NCBI GenBank assembly: GCA_944990035.1
Contig: CALYLX010000112.1
Span: 310,001-374,000 of the forward strand
Direction: 5' to 3'
Length of the DNA stretch: 64,000 nt
DNA from: Clitopilus passeckerianus
Taxonomy: Eukaryota; Basidiomycota; Agaricomycetes; Agaricales; Entolomataceae
The notes under the pieces were generated by a model. It was not told the DNA's origin. It worked only from the letters and a program-made list of their open reading frames with translations, and ran no database searches. Positions 35,881 through 47,046 of the stretch are shown here, one piece after another. The position numbers and the translations under genes are program-made. How positions within the stretch are numbered: position 1 is the stretch's first letter; the number at the start of each line of letters is the position of its first letter.

Positions 35881-38800
35881 ATGACTGAAGAACTAACAGC
35901 TGGCCCTTCGACATTTGTTTCGTCCCAACAGCCAACGTTTCACTCGAACCGAGACGTACCCATCGACTTGACTAATGATGACAGCGACGGCAGTGAAGCT
36001 TACCCACCTCAACCTCAAGCAAAACGCGCACGCCTGGACACACCCAACGACTTCTTCAATGGGCACGCAAATTCTGATTCTGCATTTAGACTGCCTCCGT
36101 TCTCTCGCATAGACTCTCGCAATCCTTTTATGAACTTTGAGCAGCGCTCTCCCTCAAACCCATCTACACCATCGCATAACCAAGTTTTTAATCCATTTCA
36201 ACGGACAATCTCGGGAACACCAAGCTATTTTGTACCATACAATGGCCCTACCCAGTCTCCTGGCCCGTCCAGGCGACCTTCTTCAACACCAGATCCGTCC
36301 GTCTTTCCACAAGCCCCTCCAGGCCGACCTCAGACCCAGGATAGATCTGGACAGCATGTTATAGATCTTACTGGATCCCCGTCACCACCACCTCAGCATA
36401 TACACCAACCCGCTCCCCCCAATTTGTCCCCTGACTTACCTCCAAGGACGCCCGTTTGTATCGGTCAGTTGACCGTAACAGCGCTTGTCCTCTACCCTAT
36501 TCCCTATATAGGACCCCAGGACCACCCCAGCGATCCTGAATGGGCTTCTGTGAGACTTCAGTTCGAACACAACCCCAACAAACCTCGAGGCTCTGAAACG
36601 ACTATTAATATCCGGACACCACCGTTTAGGACACCTAATGGAGAGATTCTTCCGGGGGAAGCATTCGCTGTTGTCGAGCAGAAAGTTGCAACCTCAATCG
36701 GCCCAATGATAGGGAAGGGCCTTATTCGCGTAGACGCGCTAGTAAAAAGAGGTCCGCCCGGTGTAAGTCGGTAATCGGATCCCTTTTTGTTCTGTCAGAG
36801 CTGATTTGTTCATCGCAGCTTCCTATATTACCTTTGCAACTACTAGTGTATACACCCAAGGGCAACATACCGGTTGTAGGCGATTATTTACGAGGATGTG
36901 AACTGCTCCTTGACCATCCATCGCCGATGCATGGAGCTCACCGAAACTACCATTATCATAACCCGCATAACCCTCCACCTGGGGGACACAATCGAGTTGT
37001 CATGGCTCAGAATAGGCTGACGGCACCCACCAACGTTTCGCGATGGACAAACGCCTCTTACTCTGGGAAGAGTGTTGAAGTACAACGCAGCCAGATCGAC
37101 GAGATGTTCAAGAGCCTCAAGGATGGCGATGACCTTACAGAGACCGAGCCAGGTAGCTTGTCTTTTGCTTTCAACATTGCTGACAATGCTGATACTGCTA
37201 AATGAATAGCCCCAGAAGTTGCAACGCCTCTATACCCACATCAGAAGAAAGCGTTGACGTTCCTTCTGGAGCGAGAACGTGAACGACCTGGCCCTGATGG
37301 AACGTTTACGAGTCTCTGGCAATGTCGCATAGACCCAATGAATCAGCGTATGAGCTGGGTCCATGCTGTCACGTCCAAAGAAGTCTTTGAAGAGCCTCGA
37401 GAAGTGAGGGGCTCCATTCTAGCTGATGATGTACGTTTATTCCCTCGTTTTAATTGACTTTTACTGATTATACACAAGATGGGACTTGGAAAAACAATAT
37501 CCTGTGTTTCGTTGCTTGCGGCTACCCTGCTATCTGCGAAAGCATTTGCAGCGACCCCTTTGGAAATACCCACACCTCCAGTGTCCAACACTCCGGATCC
37601 GTCGCACTTTGCTGGAGCTGTATGGGGAATGCCTCCCACGAGCAACACTTCCTCCGTCTTCGAAGGCTGCGGCTAAGGAGCAGCGGGCCCTTGATAGAGC
37701 AGAGACCGAGTACCGCCGTGCCTGCCAGATTAAAGTCAAAAGTCGAGCAACACTTATTATCTGCCCCCTATCCACGGTCGCAAACTGGGAAGACCAATTC
37801 AGGGAGCACTGGAGAGGTGAGGTCACCGTTGTTGGCGGAGGCGGTAATGTCAATCCCAACATCAACGCTGGCGCCAATTCTAGTTCTGGTGTTTCCACTC
37901 CAGCTCAGTCGTTAGCTCAATTGAGCCTGACAATGCCTGCGGAGGATGGGGATTTTGAATCAAAGCCTATTCCTTCATCTCCACCTCCCCAACCTTCGAC
38001 CACTCGTCACCGACAAGGGACTCCTCTCCGAATCTATATCTATCACGGAAACGCCCGGCGCCCTGACCCGAAATTTTTGGCCGACTTTGACGCCGTTATC
38101 ACGACATATGCCACATTAGCATCCGAATACTCCCGTCAGAAGCGGAGCGCTCTACCTGACGAGGATGAAGATGAAGGGGGCAGCAGTGAGGGGTTTGAGG
38201 TAGATGGGGCAGGCGATTTCAAATCAAAGGCCAAGAAAGGAAGGCTCAAGCGGAAGCTATCAACCGCTTTGGCGGCTAATGCTTCTGCAGAAGCTATGAG
38301 CGCTCTACAAAGTATACATTGGTTCCGAGTTGTCCTGGATGAGGCGCAGTAAGTTTCTGATTCGTGCCGAAATTTCAAATCTCGTTTTTTCTAACCATCG
38401 TTCTAGTTCAATCAAGGAAACCGCCACCGTTGCAAGTCATGCATCATGTAATCTCATGTCAGACAGGCGTCTATGTTTGACGGGGACACCTGTCCAGAAT
38501 AAGCTTGACGACGTCTACGCTCTCATCAAATTTTTGAGAGTAGAGCCTCTAGACGACAAGAACATCTGGACCGAATTCATCGGCAGCCCGGTCAAGTTCG
38601 GGCAATCGCTGGGTATCGTACGACTTCAGACCATCATGAAGTGCGTAACTCTCCGTCGAACCAAAGAGACGAAGGATCGAAGTGGCAAGAGAATCCTTAC
38701 TCTTCCACCACGACGAGACGAGCTCCGATACCTTAAATTTGATTCAGAGGAGCAGGCCATCTATGACCAGTTCTTCAATGAATCGAAAGCCGAATTCGCC

Positions 38801-40248
38801 GAAATGTCGAACAAGAACGAAGTCATGAAGAACTATGTTGGCATCTGCAGAAGATCCTTCGTCTACGCCAAATATGTGACCATTTCGAGCTCGTTCAGGG
38901 AAAAGAACCGTCGTTGCTCGGCCAAACGCAGGATGGATCTATCTCTTACGAGACACTGGTTGCCGATATCGCTCGGGAAGGCTTGAACGATGCAAGAGCT
39001 GCCGCTGTCTTCACCATTCTGAAAGAATCGGCGACTACCCAATGCGTTGAATGTGCCACCGAGCTCTGCGTAGCAGCCGACGCCGACAACCAGGCGGATG
39101 CCCTTGAGGATGGCTCTGCTACAAAACGCGGGAAGAAGACAAAAGGCTCTCGGACGATCACAAGAGCAAGCAGCCCATCTGCTCCGCGGATTGTTTTGAC
39201 ACGTTGCCAGCACCTATATTGCATAGAATGCTATCGCAATTCATGCGCACATGCGTGGCCAGATATCAGTCCTGATACCCGCCAATTCTGTTCCATTTGT
39301 CAGTTCGAACTCTCATCCTCCGACGTAGTGGAGGTCCGGCCAGAGATGTACAATGACAATTCGTCGAAGAAGAAGGCCAAGAAGAAGGACAAGAAGGCCA
39401 AGAACCTAGCAGTTGAACACTTCCGGCCTTCGACCAAAGTCACAGCACTCCTTTCCGACCTCATAACTTTTTCGAAGGGCAACCCTTATTCTCAGAATTA
39501 TGATCCGTCTTCTATTGAAGTACAAATGGTAGACAACCAAGGCAACCAACTAGACGAAGGCATCGTTAAGACGGTGGTATTGTAAGATCGTTTCCATATA
39601 GTCTTAGAACTATGTCTGACCCCTGCTCTGTATTCGTAGCTCCCAGTGGACTTCCATGCTTGACAAGTCAGTATCTGTCAAACTTGACTTGTAAATCGAT
39701 TGCTGACCCAGATTTTCAGAGTGGAAGATGCGTTAATGGCAGCCGGTATACGATTCGAGCGACTAGATGGCACCATGAAAAGAGACGACCGAACCAAAGC
39801 CATGGACGCGCTGAAATACGAACCGAGTTGCGAGGTGTTACTAGTTAGTTTGAAGGCTGGAGGAGTTGGTCTCAACCTGACAGCTGCTCAGCGGGTGTAT
39901 CTAATGGACCCGTACTGGTATGAGCGACTCCTTGATTGATATAAGCGTCCCACTGACCTTCCTGCTTCAGGAATCCTGCTGTTGAGAATCAGGCAGTGGA
40001 TCGTATAGTAAGCCAGGTTCCTGTCAATCACAAAACTTATCTAACTCTAGCTACAGCATCGTCTCGGACAGACACGCCCCGTTACTACCATAAAGTTGAT
40101 CATCGAGGGCTCTATTGAGGCTCGCCTATTAGAAGTCCAGAGGAAGAAGACTGAGCTGGCCAATATGACGCTTGGACACGGCCAGCATACAAAAGCCGAG
40201 ATTCTCAAACGCCGCCTCGAGGAACTCAATCAACTGTTCGACCATTAA
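35881..40248 (+). CDS. SNF2-RING ATPase with SUMO-interacting motifs (Uls1/Rad5/HLTF group); two frame breaks
   Basis: The N-terminus carries two SUMO-interacting motifs, PIDLTNDD (residues about 27-34) and HVIDLTGS (about 159-166), in a Pro/Ser-rich disordered region. After a conserved region the SNF2 ATPase begins with LYPHQKKALTFLLERE. It continues with SILADDMGLGKT (split by an intron), ATLIICPLSTVANWEDQF, VVLDEA, RLCLTGTPVQNKLDDVYALIKFL and LQKILRLRQICDHFEL. A RING-type finger sits between the two halves (CVECATELC, CQHLYCIECYRNSC, CSICQFEL). The helicase C lobe has VFSQWTSML, LVSLKAGGVGLNLTAAQRV and RIHRLGQTRPV. This set of domains fits budding yeast Uls1 and fission yeast Rrp1/Rrp2, which clear poly-SUMO conjugates at damaged or telomeric chromatin. 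Two one-base frame breaks (near 37651-37660 and 38841-38850) interrupt strongly conserved stretches. They look like sequencing errors. Confidence 0.83.
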
Positions 40249-40339
40249 TTATTCTACATGTCTCATAGTCGTGACCTGGTGTTGTTTATTTTACGCCTTG
40301 AACATAATATCCATGTAGTGTATGTAATACTTAGCATTA

Positions 40340-42331
40340 CTAGAACGCAAAATGTGCTCCAGCTCCTCCTTTCTTCCGAACACCAAAGAAATAAACTGGA
40401 TGTAGAATAAGAAAAAACAAACTGCAATTTGGTGGAATGGACTGACCAACAACTTGACTGACAAATAACCCGACCGTGACTCCAGATGCGACAGAAATCA
40501 TGCGTAAAGCAAGGGAAAAGCCACTCGAATATTGGTCGGCTGATGACTTAAAATTTTGACTAAGGCTGCCTCCCTGGGCAATTCCTGACTATTCTGGGTA
40601 TCAGTCACACCCAGATTGCATGTTTTGAGAGCTCACCGGGACCAGAAAAAGGACACCAGTCACCATCGAAGTGAATGCGGTTCCTCGGATGATGCGTGAG
40701 TAAACATTTCCGAGCAGGCCAATAGACAAGGCTCCAGCTGCGGAGGAAATATCCACTCGTCCTACAAGAAGCATGCTGACGGCTTTGTTCGCGGTGAATG
40801 CGCCACAAGAAAATGCAACCATGATGAAAAGCTGAGGCCAGCGCTTGTAGGACTGAAGATTGGAAAGAGAGGAGAAAAGCGAATAAAGCGGTACAAATAC
40901 AAATACCGCCCACCAGGGGAATGGTTGAAAGATCCTCGGCCACGATGGATTGCGCTTGCAACCTGATCTATCAGATCAATATTGTCCCGAAGATGGACAC
41001 GGTCAGTAAATCCCCACCTTTGTAAATATGTCTCAGTTCAGACACGCTCTCGTGGATTAGAGTGCCTCTGATGGGCAGAAATGGTCGAGTACTGTTGACC
41101 ATTGAAAAAGCCCCATGTAGATAGACGTTTGTGGTTGCTCCCTCGTGGAAAAGGCGACTTGCGCGCCTATCGAAGACCAAATAGAAGTCGGATCCGATCG
41201 TGAGTCCGAATCCCTAGTCTAAGCTCAGCATAATAGTAGGTCAGCGTTAAACGTGATCAAACCAGGAAGAGGGTGTATATGATCGCATAGACGATTCTGA
41301 CAGAACCGCAGAAAATGTTTCTGCTCATCAGCTCCAGAGCGCTCATTACTTTCAGTCAACAGGGGGATCAGGCAAAGTAAATCAAGAGACATCACAAGCT
41401 TCCTACAGATGGTAAATCCGGGGAGAATAAGGACCACGCCAGCAGAAGAAATAGCACTATAGCAAAACCATCCACCAGGAGGGATACTACTCAGTCCACG
41501 AGCGACGAACGCGACCAGGATCGTCACACTTATTCTAGTTTCTCATCATCAGTTAGAACGAATAGCAATAGGCGCATGTACATGTACTGACTCGTAGACG
41601 TTAGCATAGACCGTGCTTTTGTTGGCCGTATTTGATCCCAGATACTTGAGAAGTGCTGCACAGAGACCGCTGATCCATAGATCAAAGAAAGAACCTCCGA
41701 AGGAAAGTATGCAGATGATAGCACCGCAGATAAATGCAAATATGCATCTGATGCCAGGTGTGTACATGGGTGGCGTCCGCAAGATTATTTTTAGAGCTTT
41801 GGTCCCATCTTCGGCACTTATCCTATCATGAAGAACATCACGATAAACTCGGTGGACCTCTTGAAGTGGGCTCAAAGCAATGCGACCGCAGGAACGGACG
41901 AAATGCGTTCGCGTGGTTTTCAAGGCGTCGTTTCGAATAGTGACTATGACGATAGCTGGGATATGAACGAATTCTTTGGGAAAATGTTAGCTATATGCGC
42001 CACACCGTGAACATTAACAAGGTCGAACCAGTTTCGGCCTCGAGAACTTCCGAGGCGAGCCCCAGTTGAGACTCTATTCGGTGAGATGGTGCGCCAAATG
42101 TAAGAAGGGCCTTAGCTAGCACCAAAATAAATCTACGCCTGGTTTCGAGATCTGTATTAGGCCTTCAGTCCTGGAAAGTGGATGGTAGAAAACACGGCAG
42201 TCCTTCACCATTGATGTGACCAACAATGGGCTTAATAGGGGCCTTTCGCCGTTGTAAAAATGTCCGAAGAGGGGAATCTTGAGCGGTTCTGGCTAAAGCA
42301 GCTCTTGAAAGGAAGTTTCGTTTACTGTCCA
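40340..42331 (-). CDS. ThrE/Prm10-family membrane exporter (DUF1212)
   Basis: The gene starts at 42329-42331 with MDSKRNFLSRAAL and codes for a multi-span membrane protein of about 10 segments. The conserved cytosolic region reads LETRRRFILVLAKALLTFGAPSHRIE, then EFVHIPAIVIVTI and THFVRSCGRIALSPLQEVHRVY. Membrane segments include IRCIFAFICGAIICILSFGGSFFDLWISGLCAALLKYLG and TILVAFVARGLSSIPPGG. The tail carries ISVASGVTVGLFVSQVV and ends YFFGVRKKGGAGAHFAF at 40340. Members of this group are bacterial threonine exporter (ThrE) relatives and yeast Prm10, which is pheromone-regulated. The substrate in fungi is not established. The frame is consistent once about ten short introns are removed, including one near 41980-42035. 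It is tail-to-tail with the SNF2-RING gene (91 bp apart). Confidence 0.78.
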
Positions 42332-42500
42332 TATGAACTAGTGACAACTAAGGATTGAGTAGTGAGAACAGTCCGTAATAAATCGAGATGAAAGCCGGCT
42401 GATTACGTGAGAAGGCAAACTATATACAGAAGTTAAAAGCTGGACATAGAAGTACAAGTCGTATCCAGTGCATAAATGAAGTACAAGGTATCGAGTTGGA

Positions 42501-45500
42501 CTACCAGATTTGAGGGGTGGGAGGCATATAATCGGTAGGTAATAGGAATGCGTCCATTCCATTTTGTGTAAATGAGTTTCCACCCAGACTTTGGTCAGAG
42601 ATCCAGACGGGTAGCTGTTCGTTTGATGTCGCCTCGAAGCCTCGCCAAATATGTTCGGCTTGGTCTGCGGTATAGGGATACTGCAACTGTGCATGCATGT
42701 GCGCGTTTTGAGCCTGTGAATGGCTTCCTTGCGGTACCGCAGGGGTTCCCATGTGCATATTGTGTGAGGACTCGGAGTGTCCGGAGTACGTCGACTCGTA
42801 AGGTGGCCTTTGGGGATGATGGGTGGTGGGACTCAAAATCGATTTACTCTCGCCCGAGGCGTCCACTATCATAGAGAAAGGCCGATGAGCTTCTCTTGAA
42901 GCCTTCGGGGATCGAGATTGAGACCCGGCCTTGCGTTTCTGGGACCTCTTCACCATGAGCTGCAGAGTAATAGCGTACCTCTTGCCAGGAACTGAATCAA
43001 GTTATGAGCAACTAACGAATAAGAGGTGTATTTGTGTATTTCTGGGTCTTACCTTCTGACATAAGGCTGGCAAGTCGTTCGACCTGACCGCGGATTTCGT
43101 GTATGTTGCAATCATGGGGGCTAAATGTACTTGTTAGAGGTTGATTGATAATAGTCTGAAGTAAACTGACAACAGCCGAGCCAATCGAAGGAGGAAAGAT
43201 GCGGCGAAAGTCGCCGTTGCGTGTGTATAATGAACAGCTGCCAAACAGGAATGCATGAGATCCATGTTAACAGTTTCTATCGCTCATACTAACCATATCG
43301 CATGCCTTCTCGGTAAGAGGGTGACATAACGGTGATATCAAGCCCTTGACGAGCAATATTGATTGAACGTATGGCAAGTTCCCTCTGGGGCCTGCTAATT
43401 TTTTGCACGTCCTCAGGTCCGTTGATACCCCGCAACGCTGAAGCATTATGGAAGAGCTGAGCATGTACGTGCTGGATTTGCAAACTCTGGCGGTAGAAAG
43501 CTGGGTCGGGTTGGCGGCTGGGAAAATCTTATGAAAATTTTTGAAATCTTACCAGCATCCTCGTACTTCTGGGAGAACCAGCGGTCCCAGGTTTTGTACC
43601 ACTCGTTGAACTCCTCATCCGCCAAGCGAAGGCGTTCGAAATCCTGCTCTCTGACAGGGCCTTCCATTGTCATGTCATTATTAACTCTTTCACGAATAGC
43701 CATCAGCTCGAGAGTCGAAACGAGTCGCATATCATCCTCGATGGCCAGCGGATGTTGGAGCATTAGTCGGCAATCGCGGATGCTGTCATCATCCTTAAGA
43801 ACAGCAGGTCGCCCTGTACCATATGAAAGCCTTCGGAAGGTATCAGCTGTAGCCTTACAGACGGTTACCAAAGAACCCACTGGTGCTCAAAGAGATATAA
43901 ACAAAACCAGGTTCTGGATGCGACAAGGAGTTCCCGATCCTCATTAACGTCTATTTTGCCAGCTTTCATGCGTCGGTGCAACCTCGGCCAGGCCTTGTGG
44001 AGAGCTAAAGCGACGATGAGGAACTGTCATGTGGAGAAATGTATACACGTACACAACTCAAATGCCATACGAACCGCATGACCACCACTTAGCCAGCCGT
44101 TATCCGACCAGCCAGATACGAGAACTAGAAATGTTATGAGCTCGTGACAATGACGTGGATGTAGTCTTATACTGACTCATAGCCTGTACAGCTTCGATGC
44201 GCATCACTGGAGCGAAAAGAGTCGCGCAAGAGATTGCTTGAACCTCTTCCAAGATCTTGATATATTTCTCGCTTGGTTGAGCTATAAAATCTTCTGAGCA
44301 TTGTTCTTCCCTAGAGGACGCTTGACATACCTCCGCCATCGCGGGTACGTGCAGCAACCATGCAGATGCAATCAACCGCAAAGGGTGATCGCTCGTGGAG
44401 AGCATCGAAGGTGTCCGTTTGGGAATCAAACACCGGTCTATGTTGAATGAGGTTAGGTGCCATAGATGAGAATATACTGCCCACATACAGGAAGGTGGAG
44501 CACCCGTGATAGAAGCTGAAAATGTTTGAGTAATATATAGAGGTTTTCATCAGGAGACTCACATTTTAAACAACTCTCTTGCCTCATTCTCGTCTATTAT
44601 GCCCTTCGTGACCACTGACAGACGGATGGTATTAGTACGGTAGCAATAGAAGGTGGTCTTAGAACTTACCATCCGGGAATGTCAAGCTCCGATGCAATCT
44701 ATGGCGTAATTTTCTTCGTTTGGAAGGGCGGCTCTGCCGATCAGGCGAAGGTGTCCGTGCCCTGCTTTGGGGTCCACTGCTGCCACCATTTTCCTTGTCG
44801 GACGATCAGAACGACGGATGGCCAGAAGAAGAAAAAACCTAAACCTACTTTAGCAGCGCGTTCGATCGCAACATCCGCAAGTCCTCTCAATACCTCCCAC
44901 GGCGCCAACAGCCCAGAGGCAGGTAGTTCGCCGTTATCCTCATCTTCCATATCAGAAGAATCGGCGCTGGTCACGTTGGAGGACCCTGGAGCTTGTCTCT
45001 TGAAGCCCACCTGGTGTCTTGAAAGTGGCCTGTCTTGGTTCTGATTCTGGTAACGTACAGAGGATACATTGCTCTGTGAGCCCGAACCACCGATTGAAGA
45101 GATTGTGGAAAAGGGCGGAAGAACTGGTGCCTGAGACTGCTGTTGGGAATTGTAGCCCTGGGAATGTTGCGCTTGCCCATTGTTTGCCTGGCCTGGAGGT
45201 AGAAGAGGAGGATGCCACTCCTGCGAATTCATTGGTTGACCTTGCCCGTGGCCTGAGGGTCCTGGGTAAGGCGCACTGGGAGGCTGGGATTGACGATGGG
45301 GTATCATACCCTGAGAGTGAGAATAAACGTTAGGTCCTCCTCCGGGAAGTGAATGAATATCGCTCGCATGTTGATGAGTAGCAGTCGGTGTCGACATTGA
45401 CGGTGAGCTCATGCTTGGTGAAGGTTGATGAAAATTCTGCGGGTAGACCGATGGAGACCGTGCGGCAATGGAACCACCACGTAAATGCATTACGAGCTCT

Positions 45501-45991
45501 GAGAGGGTATTGGAAATGGTTGCTTGAGTGTTGCGAATCTCTGCAACATGAGCCTCAAGACTTCGAATGCGCCTTTTTGCGGTGTAATCAGTAAATGATA
45601 ATGCAACAGTAAAACGGAGCCATCTCACTCTAAACCAGCTTCCCCAGTTAGGGTAGCTTCCCTCGATGGCTTCTCGAACAAGCATTCAAGATTAGTATTC
45701 CTACAACGTTTGCAAGGTGGGTTATCGGCGCCTTCGCACCGCATCTTCTGTTTTCTGCAAGCATTCTAAATCACTCTGTGAGAACGAGTATCAGAAATCC
45801 GGGTCTCCTCAAAACTCACGCAGGCACCTATGAGAAGAAAAGACGTGTTAATGTTGCAAAACGACGACGATGGAAGCAGAAATACTGACGCGGAACTCTG
45901 TTAAGAGTCTTCACAGGTGGTTTGATGTCGCGTTTTTCACTTTTGTCATCGTCATCCGGCCTTTTAACGGGGGATTGTGGGCGACGTCCAT
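42501..45991 (-). CDS. Zn2Cys6 fungal transcription factor (frame break at N-terminus)
   Basis: This is a fungal-specific zinc-cluster activator or repressor. The N-terminus MDVAHNPP precedes KRPDDDDKSEKRDIKPP and the DNA-binding cluster ACNACRKQKMRC-EGADNPPCKRC-RNTNLEC, with the six Cys in the usual CX2CX6CX7CX2CX6C spacing. Two introns cut into the cluster region (about 45817-45888 and 45755-45815). A coiled-coil-like segment (RIRSLEAHVAEIRNTQ), a long Ser/Gln/Pro-rich linker, and a middle homology region (about 44580-43450) follow. The C-terminus is Gln/His/Pro-rich and ends MPPTPQIW. A run of five Gs at 45969-45973 (C on the coding strand) lacks one base, since the ATG at 45989-45991 is out of frame with KRPDDDD unless one base is added. 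This is a probable sequencing error. It resembles the PriB-type factors of mushrooms; targets are unknown. Confidence 0.8.
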
Positions 45992-46198
45992 CGGGATAAC
46001 GCAAGCGGTAAGAAGGGATAAGCGAAGAGGACCGACCTCTGTTGGTTGAGGAACGTGGGGAAGAAACAAAACACGGGATCACAGTGGTACACGGATCCGG
46101 GCGGGCCACGAATTCGATACAAACAGCGACTGATATATCAACCGGTCAGCCGACATAACGAATCTTCCATACAACTCCGAATAAATACCACAACCGAT
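45992..46198. promoter_or_regulatory. 207-bp bidirectional promoter, zinc-cluster factor / elongin C
   Basis: This is the gap between two divergent start codons. The sequence is CG-rich near the middle with no TATA box. Shared control of the two genes is possible but not shown. Confidence 0.4.
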
Positions 46199-46816
46199 AT
46201 GGCAGACGATATTGAGATGCGCGTACGAATCCGAAGAACTATTCAATACAGAGAATTCACTGTTTTTATTGTAGCCGGAATCCAAGGATTCAGATTGGAT
46301 ACGAGTTACAAGCACAGACGGTCACTCCTTCGTCATCCACCGCAAGGTAGCAAATGTAAGTGGCACCATGAAAAGCATGCTTGATGAAAGAGGTACGTTC
46401 CTTTGCACTCGGACTCTCGCTTGTGTATTCAGGAATAGCTCTGATTCATAGGCAATTACGCCGAGGCTCTGACCAAGACGTGTCCAGTAATGCAACGGTA
46501 GGAAAGGTCTCGACTGTGCTCCTTGCAAACCTTTGAGCATTCAACACAGTGGAATAATCGTTGAAAAGCTTGTGGAATACATGGCTTTCAAAGCACACTT
46601 CGAGCCCATCGCTCAGCGTAAAGAAGATGTCCCTGTTCACGAGTTCGTGGAACGTTTACCCCCTGAGATCGTTTTAGAACTGTAAGGTTTAGCTCATCCT
46701 GCTTCCCAAAAACATTTAAGCTAACAACCTTGGCAGCCTCCTCGCCGCCGACTATCATGAACGTCAGTATCCTCCTCACCCATTAGGCCATTACTCATTA
46801 CCACAAACTAGTCTGA
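46199..46816 (+). CDS. Elongin C (Skp1-like adaptor)
   Basis: Elongin C is a BTB/POZ-fold adaptor. In yeasts it joins Cul3 or Cul5-type ubiquitin ligases or the Ela1-Elc1 complex that removes stalled RNA polymerase II. Five exons code for about 118 residues. They give MADDIEMR (46199) and PESKDSDWIRVTSTDGHSFV, then IHRKVANVSGTMKSMLDER. The NYAEALTKTCPVM region, GIIVEKLVEYMAFKAHFE, DVPVHEFVERLPPEIVLEL and LLAADYHEL follow. The family core, including SGT..ML, EKLVEYM and PPE-VLELL-AADY, is all present, and the frame is unbroken after removing introns at about 46223-46269, 46392-46451, 46490-46550, 46683-46738 and 46771-46811. A stop TGA at 46814-46816 follows the last intron. It is divergent from the zinc-cluster gene. 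Confidence 0.85.
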
Positions 46817-47046
46817 AAATGGATTCGACTGATGACATACTCTTATACCTCTCACGGCACCCACGCCGCGCGCTTTCGGTAATGATCCCGCAATTGTTTT
46901 GCACTTTGAAATTGCCAGACCATGTTCCGTGTTAGGGTAAAGACAAGGTCTACAATTTCACCATGTATGGAATAGTAGTAACTTTTCCCCGCACGGTTGT
47001 CTATTTTTGTCAAATTCTTTGTATACCCTACTGCCTAATCATACCA

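Noticed and set aside
37479..37676. A short protein of 65 residues beginning MGLGKT
   Set aside because: It is an internal exon of the SNF2-RING gene cut short by a one-base frame break, not a separate gene.
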